This document shows, piece by piece, positions 1 to 8,936 of a stretch of 64,000 bases of DNA (the first letter of the stretch is position 1; each line of letters starts with the position of its first letter). Source of the DNA: JAWKXU01 sp964468045 (GTDB lineage Bacteria; Pseudomonadota; Alphaproteobacteria; Sphingomonadales; Sphingomonadaceae); the NCBI GenBank assembly GCA_964468045.1, contig CAYXTO010000001.1, positions 124,001 to 188,000 of the forward strand. The letters run 5' to 3'. The position numbers and the translations under genes were made by a program. The notes under the pieces were generated by a model that saw only the letters and a list, made by a program, of their open reading frames with translations, was not told where the DNA came from and ran no database searches.

Positions 1-721
1 CGACGCGGGCGCGGGCGCCCGGCGGTTCGTTCATCTGGCCGAACACCAGCGCCACCTTGGAGCCTTCCGACGTGGCGTTGCCATCGGCGTCCTTGGCGAT
101 AACGCCGGCGTCGAGGAATTCGTGGTAGAGGTCGTTGCCTTCGCGGGTACGCTCACCCACGCCGGCGAACACGGACACGCCGCCGTGGCCCTTGGCGATG
201 TTGTTGATCAGTTCCTGGATCAGCACGGTCTTGCCCACGCCGGCGCCGCCGAACAGGCCGATCTTGCCGCCCTTGGCGTAGGGGGCGAGCAGGTCGATCA
301 CCTTGATGCCGGTGACGAGAATGGCGGCTTCGGTCGACTGGTCCACGAACAGCGGAGCTTCCGCATGGATCGGCGCCTTCTGGTCCGCATTGACCGGGCC
401 GCGCTCGTCGATCGGCTCGCCAACCACGTTGAGAATGCGGCCGAGGGTCTTCGGACCGACCGGCACGGAGATCTGGGCGCCGGTGCTGATCACCTGCTGA
501 CCACGGGTCAGGCCCTCGGTCGCATCCATGGCGATGGTGCGCACGGTGTTCTCGCCGAGGTGCTGGGCGACCTCGAGCACGAGGCGCTGGCCGTTGTTGT
601 CGGTTTCGAGCGCGGTGAGGATCGCCGGCAGCTCGCCTTCGAAGGTCACGTCGACGACGGCGCCGATGACCTGGCTGATCGTGCCATTGGTGGTCTTGTT
701 GAGAACGGGAGCGGTGGCCAT
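1..721 (-). CDS. atpD: F1 ATP synthase beta subunit (5' part; gene runs off the left edge)
   Basis: This is the catalytic beta subunit of the F1 sector, which makes ATP from ADP and phosphate on the cytoplasmic face of the inner membrane. About 240 N-terminal residues are inside the window; the rest lies left of base 1. The P-loop GGAGVGKT falls at about residues 158-165, and an FGQMNEPPGARAR stretch typical of beta subunits is at the cut edge. The ATG is at 721-719 with an AAGGAAA ribosome site upstream. It is last in the atpH-A-G-D order seen here, 56 bp after atpG; atpC would be expected just outside the window. Confidence 0.97.
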   Translation of the reverse strand, partial: MATAPVLNKTTNGTISQVIGAVVDVTFEGELPAILTALETDNNGQRLVLEVAQHLGENTVRTIAMDATEGLTRGQQVISTGAQISVPVGPKTLGRILNVVGEPIDERGPVNADQKAPIHAEAPLFVDQSTEAAILVTGIKVIDLLAPYAKGGKIGLFGGAGVGKTVLIQELINNIAKGHGGVSVFAGVGERTREGNDLYHEFLDAGVIAKDADGNATSEGSKVALVFGQMNEPPGARARV

Positions 722-777
722 TTTCGTTTCCTTGCCTTGAATCTCTTACAGCGCTTCGGCGCCAACTTCGATTGTTG

Positions 778-1656
778 CTACAGCGCTTCCGCGCCAGCAA
801 TGATTTCGATGAGCTCGGTGGTGATCGCGGCCTGGCGGCTGCGGTTGTACTGGATGGTCAGCTTGTTGATCAGGTCGCCCGCATTGCGGGTGGCATTGTC
901 CATCGCGGTCATCGACGCGCCTTGCTCGGATGCGGAATTTTCGAGCAGTGCCCCGAAGATCTGCGTCTTCAGGTAGCGCGGCAGCAATTCGGCCAGGATG
1001 GCTTCTTCGTCCGGTTCGTATTCCACGACCGCGCCGGAATTGTCTTCGGCGGTAGCCTCGGGGGCGGGGACCGGGATGATCTGCTGCGTGGTCGGAATCT
1101 GGGCCAGGGCCGACTGGAAGCGCGAGAAGAACAGGTGCGCGACATCGAACTTGCCCGCTTCGTACATCTCGACCAGTTCGTCGGCGATCCGTTCCGCTTC
1201 GCCGTAACCCGGTTCGCGCACATCGGTGGTGTCGAACATCCGGGAGACGTTGTCCGGCCATGCGCGGCGGATCGGGGCGCGGCCCTTGCGGCCGATCAGG
1301 TAGAAATCCACCTGCTTGCCCTGGGCTTTCAGCTCGCTCGCCTTGGCAAGAGCCGCACGAACGATGTTGGAGTTGAACGCACCGGCGAGGCCCTTGTCCG
1401 AATTGGCCACGACCAGCAGGTGGCGCTGATCCGCGCCGGTGCCGGCCAGCAGCCTGGGTGCGTTGTCACTGCCGCCGACCTTGCTGGCCAGGCTGGCCAT
1501 GACCGCCGCCAGCCGCTGGGCGAAGGGACGCGCGGCCTCGGCCGCGGCCTGCGCCTTGCGCAGCTTCGCGGCAGCGACCATCTGCTTGGCCTTGGTGATC
1601 TTCTGGGTCGACTTGACCGAGTTGATCCGGCCCTTGAGTTCCTTAAGCGAGGCCAT
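778..1656 (-). CDS. atpG: F1 ATP synthase gamma subunit
   Basis: The gamma subunit is the central rotor shaft of F1 and couples proton flow to catalysis. The 292-residue length is normal for alphaproteobacteria. The N-terminus MASLKELKGRINSVKSTQKI is the family-typical first helix, and the C-terminus ITTELIEIIAGAEAL is the matching C-terminal helix. A GGGAG ribosome site lies a few bases before the ATG. It sits 24 bp downstream of atpA and 56 bp upstream of atpD and is clearly part of the F1 operon. Confidence 0.97.
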   Translation of the reverse strand: MASLKELKGRINSVKSTQKITKAKQMVAAAKLRKAQAAAEAARPFAQRLAAVMASLASKVGGSDNAPRLLAGTGADQRHLLVVANSDKGLAGAFNSNIVRAALAKASELKAQGKQVDFYLIGRKGRAPIRRAWPDNVSRMFDTTDVREPGYGEAERIADELVEMYEAGKFDVAHLFFSRFQSALAQIPTTQQIIPVPAPEATAEDNSGAVVEYEPDEEAILAELLPRYLKTQIFGALLENSASEQGASMTAMDNATRNAGDLINKLTIQYNRSRQAAITTELIEIIAGAEAL

Positions 1657-1680
1657 GACGGCTCCCTACTGGCTGATGTC

Positions 1681-3210
1681 TCAGGCGAACTGCTTGGCGA
1701 AGGTGTCGAGCGCGGCGACCGTCTTGGCCTTGGCGTCGTCGCCGAAATCCTTGCTGTCGCGAATCAGCGCGAGAACATCGGCATGTTCGCTACGCATGAA
1801 GCTCAGCAGGGCGGCTTCATATTCGGTCACCCGGTCCGCCGGGATCGCGTCGAGATAGCCATTGGTGCCGGCGAAGATCGAGACGGTCTGCTCTTCGAAC
1901 GGAAGCGGCGAGAACTGCGGCTGCTTGAGCAGCTCGGTCAGGCGCGCGCCGCGGTTGAGCAGCTTCTGGGTGGAAGCGTCGAGATCCGAACCGAACTGGG
2001 CGAAGGCGGCCATTTCGCGATACTGGGCAAGCTCCAGCTTGATCGAGCCGGACACCTTCTTCATCGCCTTGGTCTGGGCGGACGAACCCACGCGGGACAC
2101 CGACAGGCCGACGTTGATGGCTGGGCGCACGCCCTGGTAGAACAGGCCGGTTTCAAGGAAAATCTGGCCGTCGGTGATCGAGATCACGTTGGTGGGGATG
2201 TAGGCCGACACGTCGCCCGCCTGGGTTTCGATGATCGGCAGGGCAGTGAGCGAACCGGCGCCGTTTTCGTCGTTCATCTTCGCGGCGCGCTCGAGCAGGC
2301 GGCTGTGGAGATAGAACACGTCGCCCGGATAGGCTTCGCGGCCTGGCGGACGACGGAGCAACAGGGACATCTGGCGATAGGCGACGGCCTGCTTGGAAAG
2401 GTCGTCATACACGATCACGGCGTGCATGCCGTTGTCGCGGAAGAATTCGCCCATCGCGCAGCCGGTGTAGGGTGCGAGGAACTGCAGCGGAGCGGGCTCC
2501 GAAGCGGTGGCGGCGACGACGATGGAATATTCCATGGCGCCGTTTTCTTCGAGCTGACGGACGATCTGCGCCACGGTGGAGCGCTTCTGGCCCACGGCGA
2601 CGTAGATGCAGTAGAGCTTCTTGCCTTCGTCGTCGCCCTGATTGACGCCCTTCTGGTTGATGAAGGTGTCGATGGCGACGGCGGTCTTGCCGGTCTGGCG
2701 GTCGCCGATGATCAGTTCGCGCTGGCCACGGCCGACGGGGACGAGGGCGTCGAGCGCCTTGAGGCCGGTCTGCACCGGTTCATGCACCGACTTGCGCGGG
2801 ATGATGCCGGGTGCCTTCACTTCCACGCGGCTGCGCTTGTCGGCGACGATCGGGCCCTTGCCGTCGATCGGGTTGCCCAGCGCGTCGACCACGCGGCCCA
2901 GCAGGCCCTTGCCGACCGGCACGTCCACGATGGTGCCGGTGCGCTTCACGCTGTCGCCTTCCTTGATCTCGGCGTCGGAGCCGAAGATCACGACGCCGAC
3001 ATTGTCGGCTTCGAGGTTGAGGGCCATGCCCTGCACGCCATTGGCGAATTCGACCATTTCGCCGGCCTGGACCTTGTCGAGACCGTGGATGCGGGCGATG
3101 CCGTCACCGACCGAGAGGACGGAGCCGACTTCGCTGACCTGGGCTTCGGTGCCGAAGTTGGCGATCTGGTCCTTGATGACCTTGGAGATTTCTGCGGCGC
3201 GGATTTCCAT
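1681..3210 (-). CDS. atpA: F1 ATP synthase alpha subunit
   Basis: The alpha subunit carries the regulatory, non-catalytic nucleotide sites of F1 and alternates with beta in the hexamer. It is 509 residues, the usual length. The start MEIRAAEISKVIKDQI is typical for alpha, and the P-loop GDRQTGKT is at about residues 169-176. It lies 35 bp after atpH and 24 bp before atpG. A long open frame antisense to this gene is only a GC-rich shadow. Confidence 0.98.
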   Translation of the reverse strand: MEIRAAEISKVIKDQIANFGTEAQVSEVGSVLSVGDGIARIHGLDKVQAGEMVEFANGVQGMALNLEADNVGVVIFGSDAEIKEGDSVKRTGTIVDVPVGKGLLGRVVDALGNPIDGKGPIVADKRSRVEVKAPGIIPRKSVHEPVQTGLKALDALVPVGRGQRELIIGDRQTGKTAVAIDTFINQKGVNQGDDEGKKLYCIYVAVGQKRSTVAQIVRQLEENGAMEYSIVVAATASEPAPLQFLAPYTGCAMGEFFRDNGMHAVIVYDDLSKQAVAYRQMSLLLRRPPGREAYPGDVFYLHSRLLERAAKMNDENGAGSLTALPIIETQAGDVSAYIPTNVISITDGQIFLETGLFYQGVRPAINVGLSVSRVGSSAQTKAMKKVSGSIKLELAQYREMAAFAQFGSDLDASTQKLLNRGARLTELLKQPQFSPLPFEEQTVSIFAGTNGYLDAIPADRVTEYEAALLSFMRSEHADVLALIRDSKDFGDDAKAKTVAALDTFAKQFA

Positions 3211-3245
3211 GGTTTAGCCTTTCATCGAAGCCTTTGTGCGGGCTT

Positions 3246-3800
3246 TCAGCCCTTCATCGCTTGGGCGAGGGAATTGAGACGGGTGCGGATCGAGCCATCG
3301 ATGCGGCGGCTGCCGATGGTGACCACAAGGCCACCGAGCAGGCCGGGATCGACGCTCGTCTTGATCTTCACGTTGCGGCCTTCGCGGGCCTTGAGCTTTT
3401 CCTGCAGCAGGGAGACCTGCTCGTTGCTCAGCGGGTGGGCGCTGGCGACTTCGGCAGTCACTTCACCGCGCTGGGCCGCGGCGATCGCGGCGAAGGCGCG
3501 GATCACGGCAGGCAATTCCGCCAGGCGGCGGTTCTGGGCCAGCACGCCAAGGAAGTTCCTGGACAGATCGAAAAGCTTGAGCAGATCGCCAAGCGCGGCC
3601 ATTGCCTTGCCCAGATCGCCACGGCTTATTTCCGGGTTCCTGATCAGGGCCGAAAGGTCAGCCGATTCGGCCAGGGCGGCGCCCAGATTCTCGAGGTCGG
3701 TCTCCACTGCGCTCACGCAGCCTTTCTCCGACGCAAGATCGAACAGGGCCGATGCATAGCGCCCGGCCAGACTGGCCTGAATACCGGCGGAAATCTCCAC
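3246..3800 (-). CDS. atpH: F1 ATP synthase delta subunit
   Basis: The delta subunit caps F1 and joins it to the peripheral stalk. The 184-residue protein has the OSCP/delta pattern: an N-terminal helical domain (AGRYASALFDLASEKG, about residues 12-27) and a C-terminal VDPGLLGGLVVTIGSRRIDG motif. The start codon is GTG (3800-3798), preceded by a strong AGGAGG about 11 bases upstream. It is the first gene of the F1 operon here. F0 genes are absent, as expected because alphaproteobacteria keep F0 and F1 in separate operons. Confidence 0.96.
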   Translation of the reverse strand: MEISAGIQASLAGRYASALFDLASEKGCVSAVETDLENLGAALAESADLSALIRNPEISRGDLGKAMAALGDLLKLFDLSRNFLGVLAQNRRLAELPAVIRAFAAIAAAQRGEVTAEVASAHPLSNEQVSLLQEKLKAREGRNVKIKTSVDPGLLGGLVVTIGSRRIDGSIRTRLNSLAQAMKG

Positions 3801-3945
3801 GCGTCTTGGTCCTCCTCAAGGGGTCCGCTTGGGTCCGAAATACGGAAAATCTCGCCCTGCCGAAATGGACGCCATCAAAGTGCCCCGGCAAGGTTGGCGC
3901 GCGCCTAGCACCGAGAATCCGAGGATGCAACCCGACTCGCGCCAA

Positions 3946-5547
3946 CTATTCGCGAGAGCCGCCAGTTGGCGTGCCGGGCTCGCATTTGAACACCAAGCGT
4001 TCATTGGGTTGCGGCGGGAGCAGGGCAAGGATCGCCCCCTGCCGTTCACCCAGGGTCCGGGCCGCCTGATCGCCCGCCCCGCATTCCGGCGCGGAGAAGG
4101 CCGCCCGTTCGTTCCGCGCCGCATTCATTGCGGCCTCGCCCAGCAGATAGCGCTCGACCCGATATTCCCGCCGTTCCGGATCGTAGCGATTCACCGAGAC
4201 GACTTCCTCGTCGTTCGGGGCGAACACCCGGCTCCATTGCCCGTTCGCGAAGCCGTACTGGGTGCGCTGATTGACGCAGCCGTCCGCGCGCCAGGTCACC
4301 GGGATGTCGTCGGTCTTGGCGCTGGTCACCCGGCTTCTGCCGAGATCAATCGCGCAGATCATGCTGATCTCGCCTTCGGCTTGCGGTGTTGGCGTGGCGG
4401 TGGCCTGGGGGCGATCTTCCCCAAGCGAAGCGATGGCTCGCTCCTCTATCCTGTCCATCCCGGGGCGGGTGAACCAGGCGACCAGCATGCCGATCAGGGC
4501 AAGCGCGGTCACTCCGCCGGCAATCGCCATGTGCCGCTGATTGCCTTTGGCCTTGGCTTGCCAGGTGAACATCCCGGCGGCGAGGGCCAGCGCGAGCAGC
4601 AGCGCTGCCGCGGCCATGCCGTTTTCGCGTTCCGCCAGCACATCCAGTTCCGCCGCGCGCAGGGCGCGTTCCCGCTTGCGCTCCATCTCGATGGCCTGGC
4701 GCCGGGCGGTTTCCATTGCCCGCTCCGTGTCGCGCATCGCCTCCGCCCGCTCCTGCGCATCCAGTTCTGCCATACTGCGGCAGGGCAGGCCGTTGATCTG
4801 GGCGGAAACATCGTTGGCTCTCAGGAAGGGTAGCAATTCGCGCGCGGACACCGCGAAGAAGAAATCGGCGCCGGTGCCTTCCGATTCGGTGCTGAAACTG
4901 TTGATACCGACAACGCGTCCGCAATTGTCGAGCAAGGGGCCGCCGCTGTTGCCCCGGGCGATCGGGGCCGTATGCAGGACGGTATCGAATTCGCGGCTGG
5001 GCCTTGTACCCGAAACGAAGCCGCTGCTTTTCACAGGGGGCTGGGGCTTCAGCACGTCGGCGATGGACAGCCCCTGCGCGCGGTCGACATTCATCGGATA
5101 GCCTACGGCGGAGACGATTGCGCCGTCTTCGGGCGGATTGGCGACGATGGCCAAGGGCGGTAGGCGAAGCGGCCGGGTCGCCTCGATCAGCGCCAGGTCA
5201 TTGCGGGGCGAAAAGGAAACCACTTTCGCCGGAACCGCTTCGCCACCTTGCGGGGGCACGATGCCGATGGTCAGCCCCGGAATCTTGATCGTGTCTTCCA
5301 CCACATGCGCGTTGGTGATGACCTTTCCGTTCTCGACGACGAAGCCGGTGCCATGCGAGATGGGAAACAGCTGGCCTCCGTCGGTGCCCAGAACAACCAC
5401 CCGGACGACCCCTCGCGCCGCGGCGGCGATATCCGCCGGATCAGCCTGCGCCGGCCGCGGCAGGGCAAGGGCCGCGATGAACAACATGGCCAGCACAAGG
5501 GCACAGCGGAGGACTTTCCCGAGGAGGAGATCGTGACGGGCGGACAT
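3946..5547 (-). CDS. Membrane-anchored trypsin-like serine protease (S1C type), no PDZ domain
   Basis: This 533-residue protein begins with a hydrophobic signal or anchor at about residues 14-35. An S1 protease domain follows with a visible triad: H81 (TNAHVVE), D117 (RNDLALIE) and S201 (ARGNSGGPL). Instead of HtrA PDZ domains it has a charged, probably coiled-coil stretch (about 259-308), two transmembrane segments (about 311-327 and 341-359) and a roughly 170-residue tail containing acidic and Pro/Thr-rich parts. The family suggests periplasmic proteolysis; substrate and process are unknown. It stands alone between atpH and the molybdopterin oxidoreductase gene. The ATG start gives the full signal sequence. 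Confidence 0.8.
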   Translation of the reverse strand: MSARHDLLLGKVLRCALVLAMLFIAALALPRPAQADPADIAAAARGVVRVVVLGTDGGQLFPISHGTGFVVENGKVITNAHVVEDTIKIPGLTIGIVPPQGGEAVPAKVVSFSPRNDLALIEATRPLRLPPLAIVANPPEDGAIVSAVGYPMNVDRAQGLSIADVLKPQPPVKSSGFVSGTRPSREFDTVLHTAPIARGNSGGPLLDNCGRVVGINSFSTESEGTGADFFFAVSARELLPFLRANDVSAQINGLPCRSMAELDAQERAEAMRDTERAMETARRQAIEMERKRERALRAAELDVLAERENGMAAAALLLALALAAGMFTWQAKAKGNQRHMAIAGGVTALALIGMLVAWFTRPGMDRIEERAIASLGEDRPQATATPTPQAEGEISMICAIDLGRSRVTSAKTDDIPVTWRADGCVNQRTQYGFANGQWSRVFAPNDEEVVSVNRYDPERREYRVERYLLGEAAMNAARNERAAFSAPECGAGDQAARTLGERQGAILALLPPQPNERLVFKCEPGTPTGGSRE

Positions 5548-5590
5548 CGGGCTCCTTACTGGCGCGAGGCACAGCCCAAGGCAATGGAGT

Positions 5591-7774
5591 TCAGCATCGC
5601 TCCAGCCGCACCGGCGTGGCCTTGAAGCTGGGCGTGCGGGAGCGCGGATCGACGGCGGTGCCGACCAGCACGTTCGCTTCGGGATAATAGGCCATCACCG
5701 TGCCGCGCGATACGTCGAAGCCTTTCAGCGTCACTCCTTCCATCCGGCCGCTATCCGAAACCAGGGTGGCGCGCTCGCCCTCGGCAAAGCCTGCGGCGGC
5801 GATATCGGCGGGATGCATCATCACCGTCATGCGGTCGGCATTGTCGCGATAGGTATCGCGCCGCTCGTAGATGATGGAATTGAATTGTCCCTCCGAACGG
5901 ACGGTCGTGAGCACCAGCCCCTGTTGCGGCGGCGCCGGCAGCGGGCGGGTGACGAAGCGGGCCTTGCCGTCCAGCATATTGAAATGCGGCGCATGCAGCA
6001 GGCGGTTCGATATGTGGAATTCGCGCTTGGCGACATCGATATCGGCCAGTTGCTCCATGCCCGGGACAACGCGGGCGATCGCCTCGCGAATATGACGGTG
6101 GCGGGAAAAGGCTGCGAAATCCAGCGCGCTGTCCGGCAGAAGCCGCTGGGCGAGATCGGCCAGGATCGCCACTTCCGGGCGCACATTGTCCAGCCGCTCG
6201 ATCCCGCCATCGGACAGGCGGACATAATTGAACATGGATTCCTGCGTGGTCGGTTCCCATTCCTCGTCCCTGGCGGTGACCGGCAGGATGATGACTTCCC
6301 CTTCCTCCATTCCTTCCACATGCCCGCGATTGAGCGTGGTGGTGAGAAACAGGCGGAAGCCGATCCGGCCGAGCGCTTCGCGCGCAAAGGCGCGGTTGGG
6401 CGTCGCTTCCAGCAGATTGCCGCCCATGATGACGGCCGCCGCGATCCTACCTTCATGCGCCGCCTCGATTCCCGCCAGCGTATCCAGGCCCTTGCTGGTC
6501 GGGAGGGTAATGCCGAAGTTGTCCTCGATTGCCCGGAACACCTCTCCGGACAGGACGGGCTTGACCCCGATGGTGCCGATGCCCTGCACATTGGAATGCC
6601 CGCGCAGGGGCAGGAGGCCGGCGCCGGGCCGCCCGATGTGGCCGGTGAGCAGGGCCAGGCAGGCAATCGCTTCGACCGTGTCGCTGCCATTCACATGGTG
6701 GGTGATGCCCATGCCCCAGGCGAGGACGGCGTTCTGCGCGGAGGCGACCTTGCGGGCAATCTCGCGAATACGGGCTTCCGGCAGGCCGCACCCCCGTTCG
6801 ATCGCATCCCAGCCTGTCGTGGCCGCATCCGCCCGGAACTCCGCGAAGCCGACGGTATGGCCCGCGATGAAGGCCGCGCTTTCAGCCCCGTCCTCGAGAA
6901 TGGCCTTGGCCAGCCCCTTGAACAGCGCGGCATCCCCGCCGATCCTGGGCTGGAGATATTCGCTGGCGATCCAGTCCCCGCCCTTGAGCAGTGACGCGGG
7001 ACTTTTCGGCAGGGCAAAACGCACCAACCCGGCTTCCTTGGCGGGATTGACGATGATCACCTCGCCGCCCCGGTCGCGGCAGGCCTTCAACTTGTGGATG
7101 AAGCGCGGGTGGTTGGACGAAGGATTGGCCCCGATCACCATGATCAGGTCGCAGCGGGTCAGGTCGTCCAGTTCGACCGTGGCCGTGCCGGTGCCGATGG
7201 TGGTGCCAAGGCCTACGCCCGAGGCCTGGTGGCAGTAGTATGAGCAATTGTTGACATTGTTGGTGCCCCAGGCCCGTGCCAGGAGCTGGAACAGGAAGCC
7301 CGCCTCGTTGGAGGAGCGGCCCGAGGAATAGAAGAACGACCGATCGGCCCCGGCTTCACGCAGTTTGTATGCGGCCCGCTCGAGCGCGAAATCCCAGTCC
7401 ACCGGGGTATAATGGTCGGCCCTGGCCGCCTTGTAGAGCGGCGTCGCCAGGCGGCCGAGATGCTCCAGCTCATATCCGTCCAGCTCGGCAAAATCGGCCA
7501 GCGGGTGAGTGAGCACCTCGACGGGGATGGGCGGCTGGATATCGGTCGATTGCGCCTGCACCGACTTGTTGCAGACCGCCGGAAATTCCCCCAACTCGTT
7601 GGTCATGCCGCCGGCCTGGCCGCCCATGCCCAGCGCACAGGCCTTGCACGCGTTCTTCGATGTCAGGGCCTTGGCGCTGTTCTTCAGCCCCATTCTTCGC
7701 GCAGTCGCGAGGGCGTAGAGGATCTTCTTGGCCCCTCCGCCTACCGTTCTCGAGCTTTGGCTGACATGCTTCAT
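5591..7774 (-). CDS. FdhF/YdeP-family molybdopterin oxidoreductase
   Basis: The protein (about 727 residues) resembles E. coli YdeP, a formate dehydrogenase alpha-like enzyme of uncertain substrate. Visible family features are an N-terminal Cys cluster (ACKACALGMGGQ), YSSGRSSNEAGFL, the SNHPR segment, LLPLRGHSNVQG, and a C-terminal molybdopterin dinucleotide-binding region (TTVRSEGQFNSIIYERRDTY). I chose the ATG at 7774, which follows an AGGAGG that is only two bases away. A TTG at 7831 is in frame but has no ribosome site. No fdhD or cofactor gene is adjacent. It is divergent from ada. The redox substrate cannot be told from sequence. Confidence 0.85.
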   Translation of the reverse strand: MKHVSQSSRTVGGGAKKILYALATARRMGLKNSAKALTSKNACKACALGMGGQAGGMTNELGEFPAVCNKSVQAQSTDIQPPIPVEVLTHPLADFAELDGYELEHLGRLATPLYKAARADHYTPVDWDFALERAAYKLREAGADRSFFYSSGRSSNEAGFLFQLLARAWGTNNVNNCSYYCHQASGVGLGTTIGTGTATVELDDLTRCDLIMVIGANPSSNHPRFIHKLKACRDRGGEVIIVNPAKEAGLVRFALPKSPASLLKGGDWIASEYLQPRIGGDAALFKGLAKAILEDGAESAAFIAGHTVGFAEFRADAATTGWDAIERGCGLPEARIREIARKVASAQNAVLAWGMGITHHVNGSDTVEAIACLALLTGHIGRPGAGLLPLRGHSNVQGIGTIGVKPVLSGEVFRAIEDNFGITLPTSKGLDTLAGIEAAHEGRIAAAVIMGGNLLEATPNRAFAREALGRIGFRLFLTTTLNRGHVEGMEEGEVIILPVTARDEEWEPTTQESMFNYVRLSDGGIERLDNVRPEVAILADLAQRLLPDSALDFAAFSRHRHIREAIARVVPGMEQLADIDVAKREFHISNRLLHAPHFNMLDGKARFVTRPLPAPPQQGLVLTTVRSEGQFNSIIYERRDTYRDNADRMTVMMHPADIAAAGFAEGERATLVSDSGRMEGVTLKGFDVSRGTVMAYYPEANVLVGTAVDPRSRTPSFKATPVRLERC

Positions 7775-7865
7775 ATCCTCCTGATAGCGACTTGCGCGGC
7801 CAATTGGCAGGGGGCACGGCTTTGATCGCAAGAAACGGGACGCACCTCCCGGTGTGTTCGCCTAT

Positions 7866-8921
7866 ATGATGACTATGCGAATTGAAGATCCTCGACAGAT
7901 CGCGGCAATGCAAGCCGCCTTTGCCCGGCGCGACCGCACAGCGGATGGCCGTTTCGTGGTGGCCGTGACGACAACGCGGATATATTGCCGTCCGAGCTGC
8001 CCGGCCCGCAGGCCCAAGTCCGAAAACTGCCTATTCTTCAGCGATGCGGAAGCGGCGCGGAATGCGGGATACCGTGCCTGCCGTCGCTGCTTGCCCGATG
8101 ATGTGGCGAGGGACGAACGCGCCGTACTGGATGCGATCTCGGCAATCAAACGAAGCGATGCGCGTCTGCAGCTGTCGGATCTCGCCGACGTGACGGGCTA
8201 TTCGCCGACGCATTTCCAGCGTGTTTTCAAGCGGCTGACCGGACTTTCTCCCGCCGCTTATGCACGGCAGCTGAGGGATGAGCGTACCCGTGAGGCGCTG
8301 TCCGAAGCGCGAACCGAAGGCGGAGGTGTGGCAGGGGCCATCTATGCGGCGGGATACGAGGCTCCCTCGCGATTTTATGCGGATGCAGAAAGGAAACTGG
8401 GCATGGAACCGTCTGTTTGGGCCAGGGGAGGCGAAGGCGCCACCATAAGATGGTCGGTCGTGCGAAGCTCGCTCGGGCCGATGCTGGTCGCGGCGACCGC
8501 CAAGGGTATCTGCCGGCTCTCCTTCGGCGAGGGGCGGGAGGAATTGCAGGCGCGTTTCCCCAATGCCAAGCTGGTCGAAGGCGGGGGCGATTTCGCGGCG
8601 CTGCTCCAGCGCGTGGTCGATGCGGTGGAGCATCCCGGCACCGGGCAGGACATTCCGCTCGATGTGCGGGGCACGGCCTTCCAGGAAGCGGTGTGGCAAG
8701 CCTTGCGGCGAATTCCTCCAGGCGAAACGCGATCCTATGCGGAAATCGCGGCCGCCATCGGGAAGCCGAAGGCCGTGCGCGCCGCCGGTAGCGCCAATGG
8801 CGCCAACAATGTTGCGGTGCTGATCCCTTGCCACAGGGTCGTGCGAACGGACGGCAGCCTTGGCGGCTATGCCTATGGCGAGACGATCAAGGCGGAGCTG
8901 CTGAAGCGCGAGCGCGGTTAA
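7866..8921 (+). CDS. ada: Bifunctional Ada: methyl-DNA-responsive regulator and O6-methylguanine-DNA methyltransferase
   Basis: Ada takes methyl groups from damaged DNA and, once methylated, activates the adaptive response. The zinc and acceptor cysteines have exactly the Ada spacing (C-x3-C-x26-C-x2-C, residues 41, 45, 72 and 75 from this start). An AraC-type HTH follows (LSDLADVTGYSPTHFQRVFK), and the C-terminal domain carries the active-site IPCHRV. The start is uncertain: ATG at 7866, 7869 or 7875, or GTG at 7854, with no clear ribosome site for any. It is divergent from the YdeP-like gene. Its stop codon lies in a 13-bp tandem repeat described separately. Confidence 0.93.
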   Translation: MMTMRIEDPRQIAAMQAAFARRDRTADGRFVVAVTTTRIYCRPSCPARRPKSENCLFFSDAEAARNAGYRACRRCLPDDVARDERAVLDAISAIKRSDARLQLSDLADVTGYSPTHFQRVFKRLTGLSPAAYARQLRDERTREALSEARTEGGGVAGAIYAAGYEAPSRFYADAERKLGMEPSVWARGGEGATIRWSVVRSSLGPMLVAATAKGICRLSFGEGREELQARFPNAKLVEGGGDFAALLQRVVDAVEHPGTGQDIPLDVRGTAFQEAVWQALRRIPPGETRSYAEIAAAIGKPKAVRAAGSANGANNVAVLIPCHRVVRTDGSLGGYAYGETIKAELLKRERG

Positions 8922-8936
8922 TCAGCGCGGTTAATC
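8911..8936. repeat. 13-bp perfect tandem repeat spanning both convergent stop codons
   Basis: AGCGCGGTTAATC occurs twice back to back (8911-8923 and 8924-8936). The TTAA in the first copy supplies the ada stop (TAA 8919-8921). The TTAA in the second copy supplies the stop of the minus-strand neighbour (TTA 8931-8933). Confidence 0.95.

Noticed and set aside
772..3759. A 995-codon open frame on the plus strand across atpG, atpA and atpH
   Set aside because: It is antisense to three unmistakable ATP synthase genes and its translation shows no family features; GC-rich codon bias keeps the antisense frame open.
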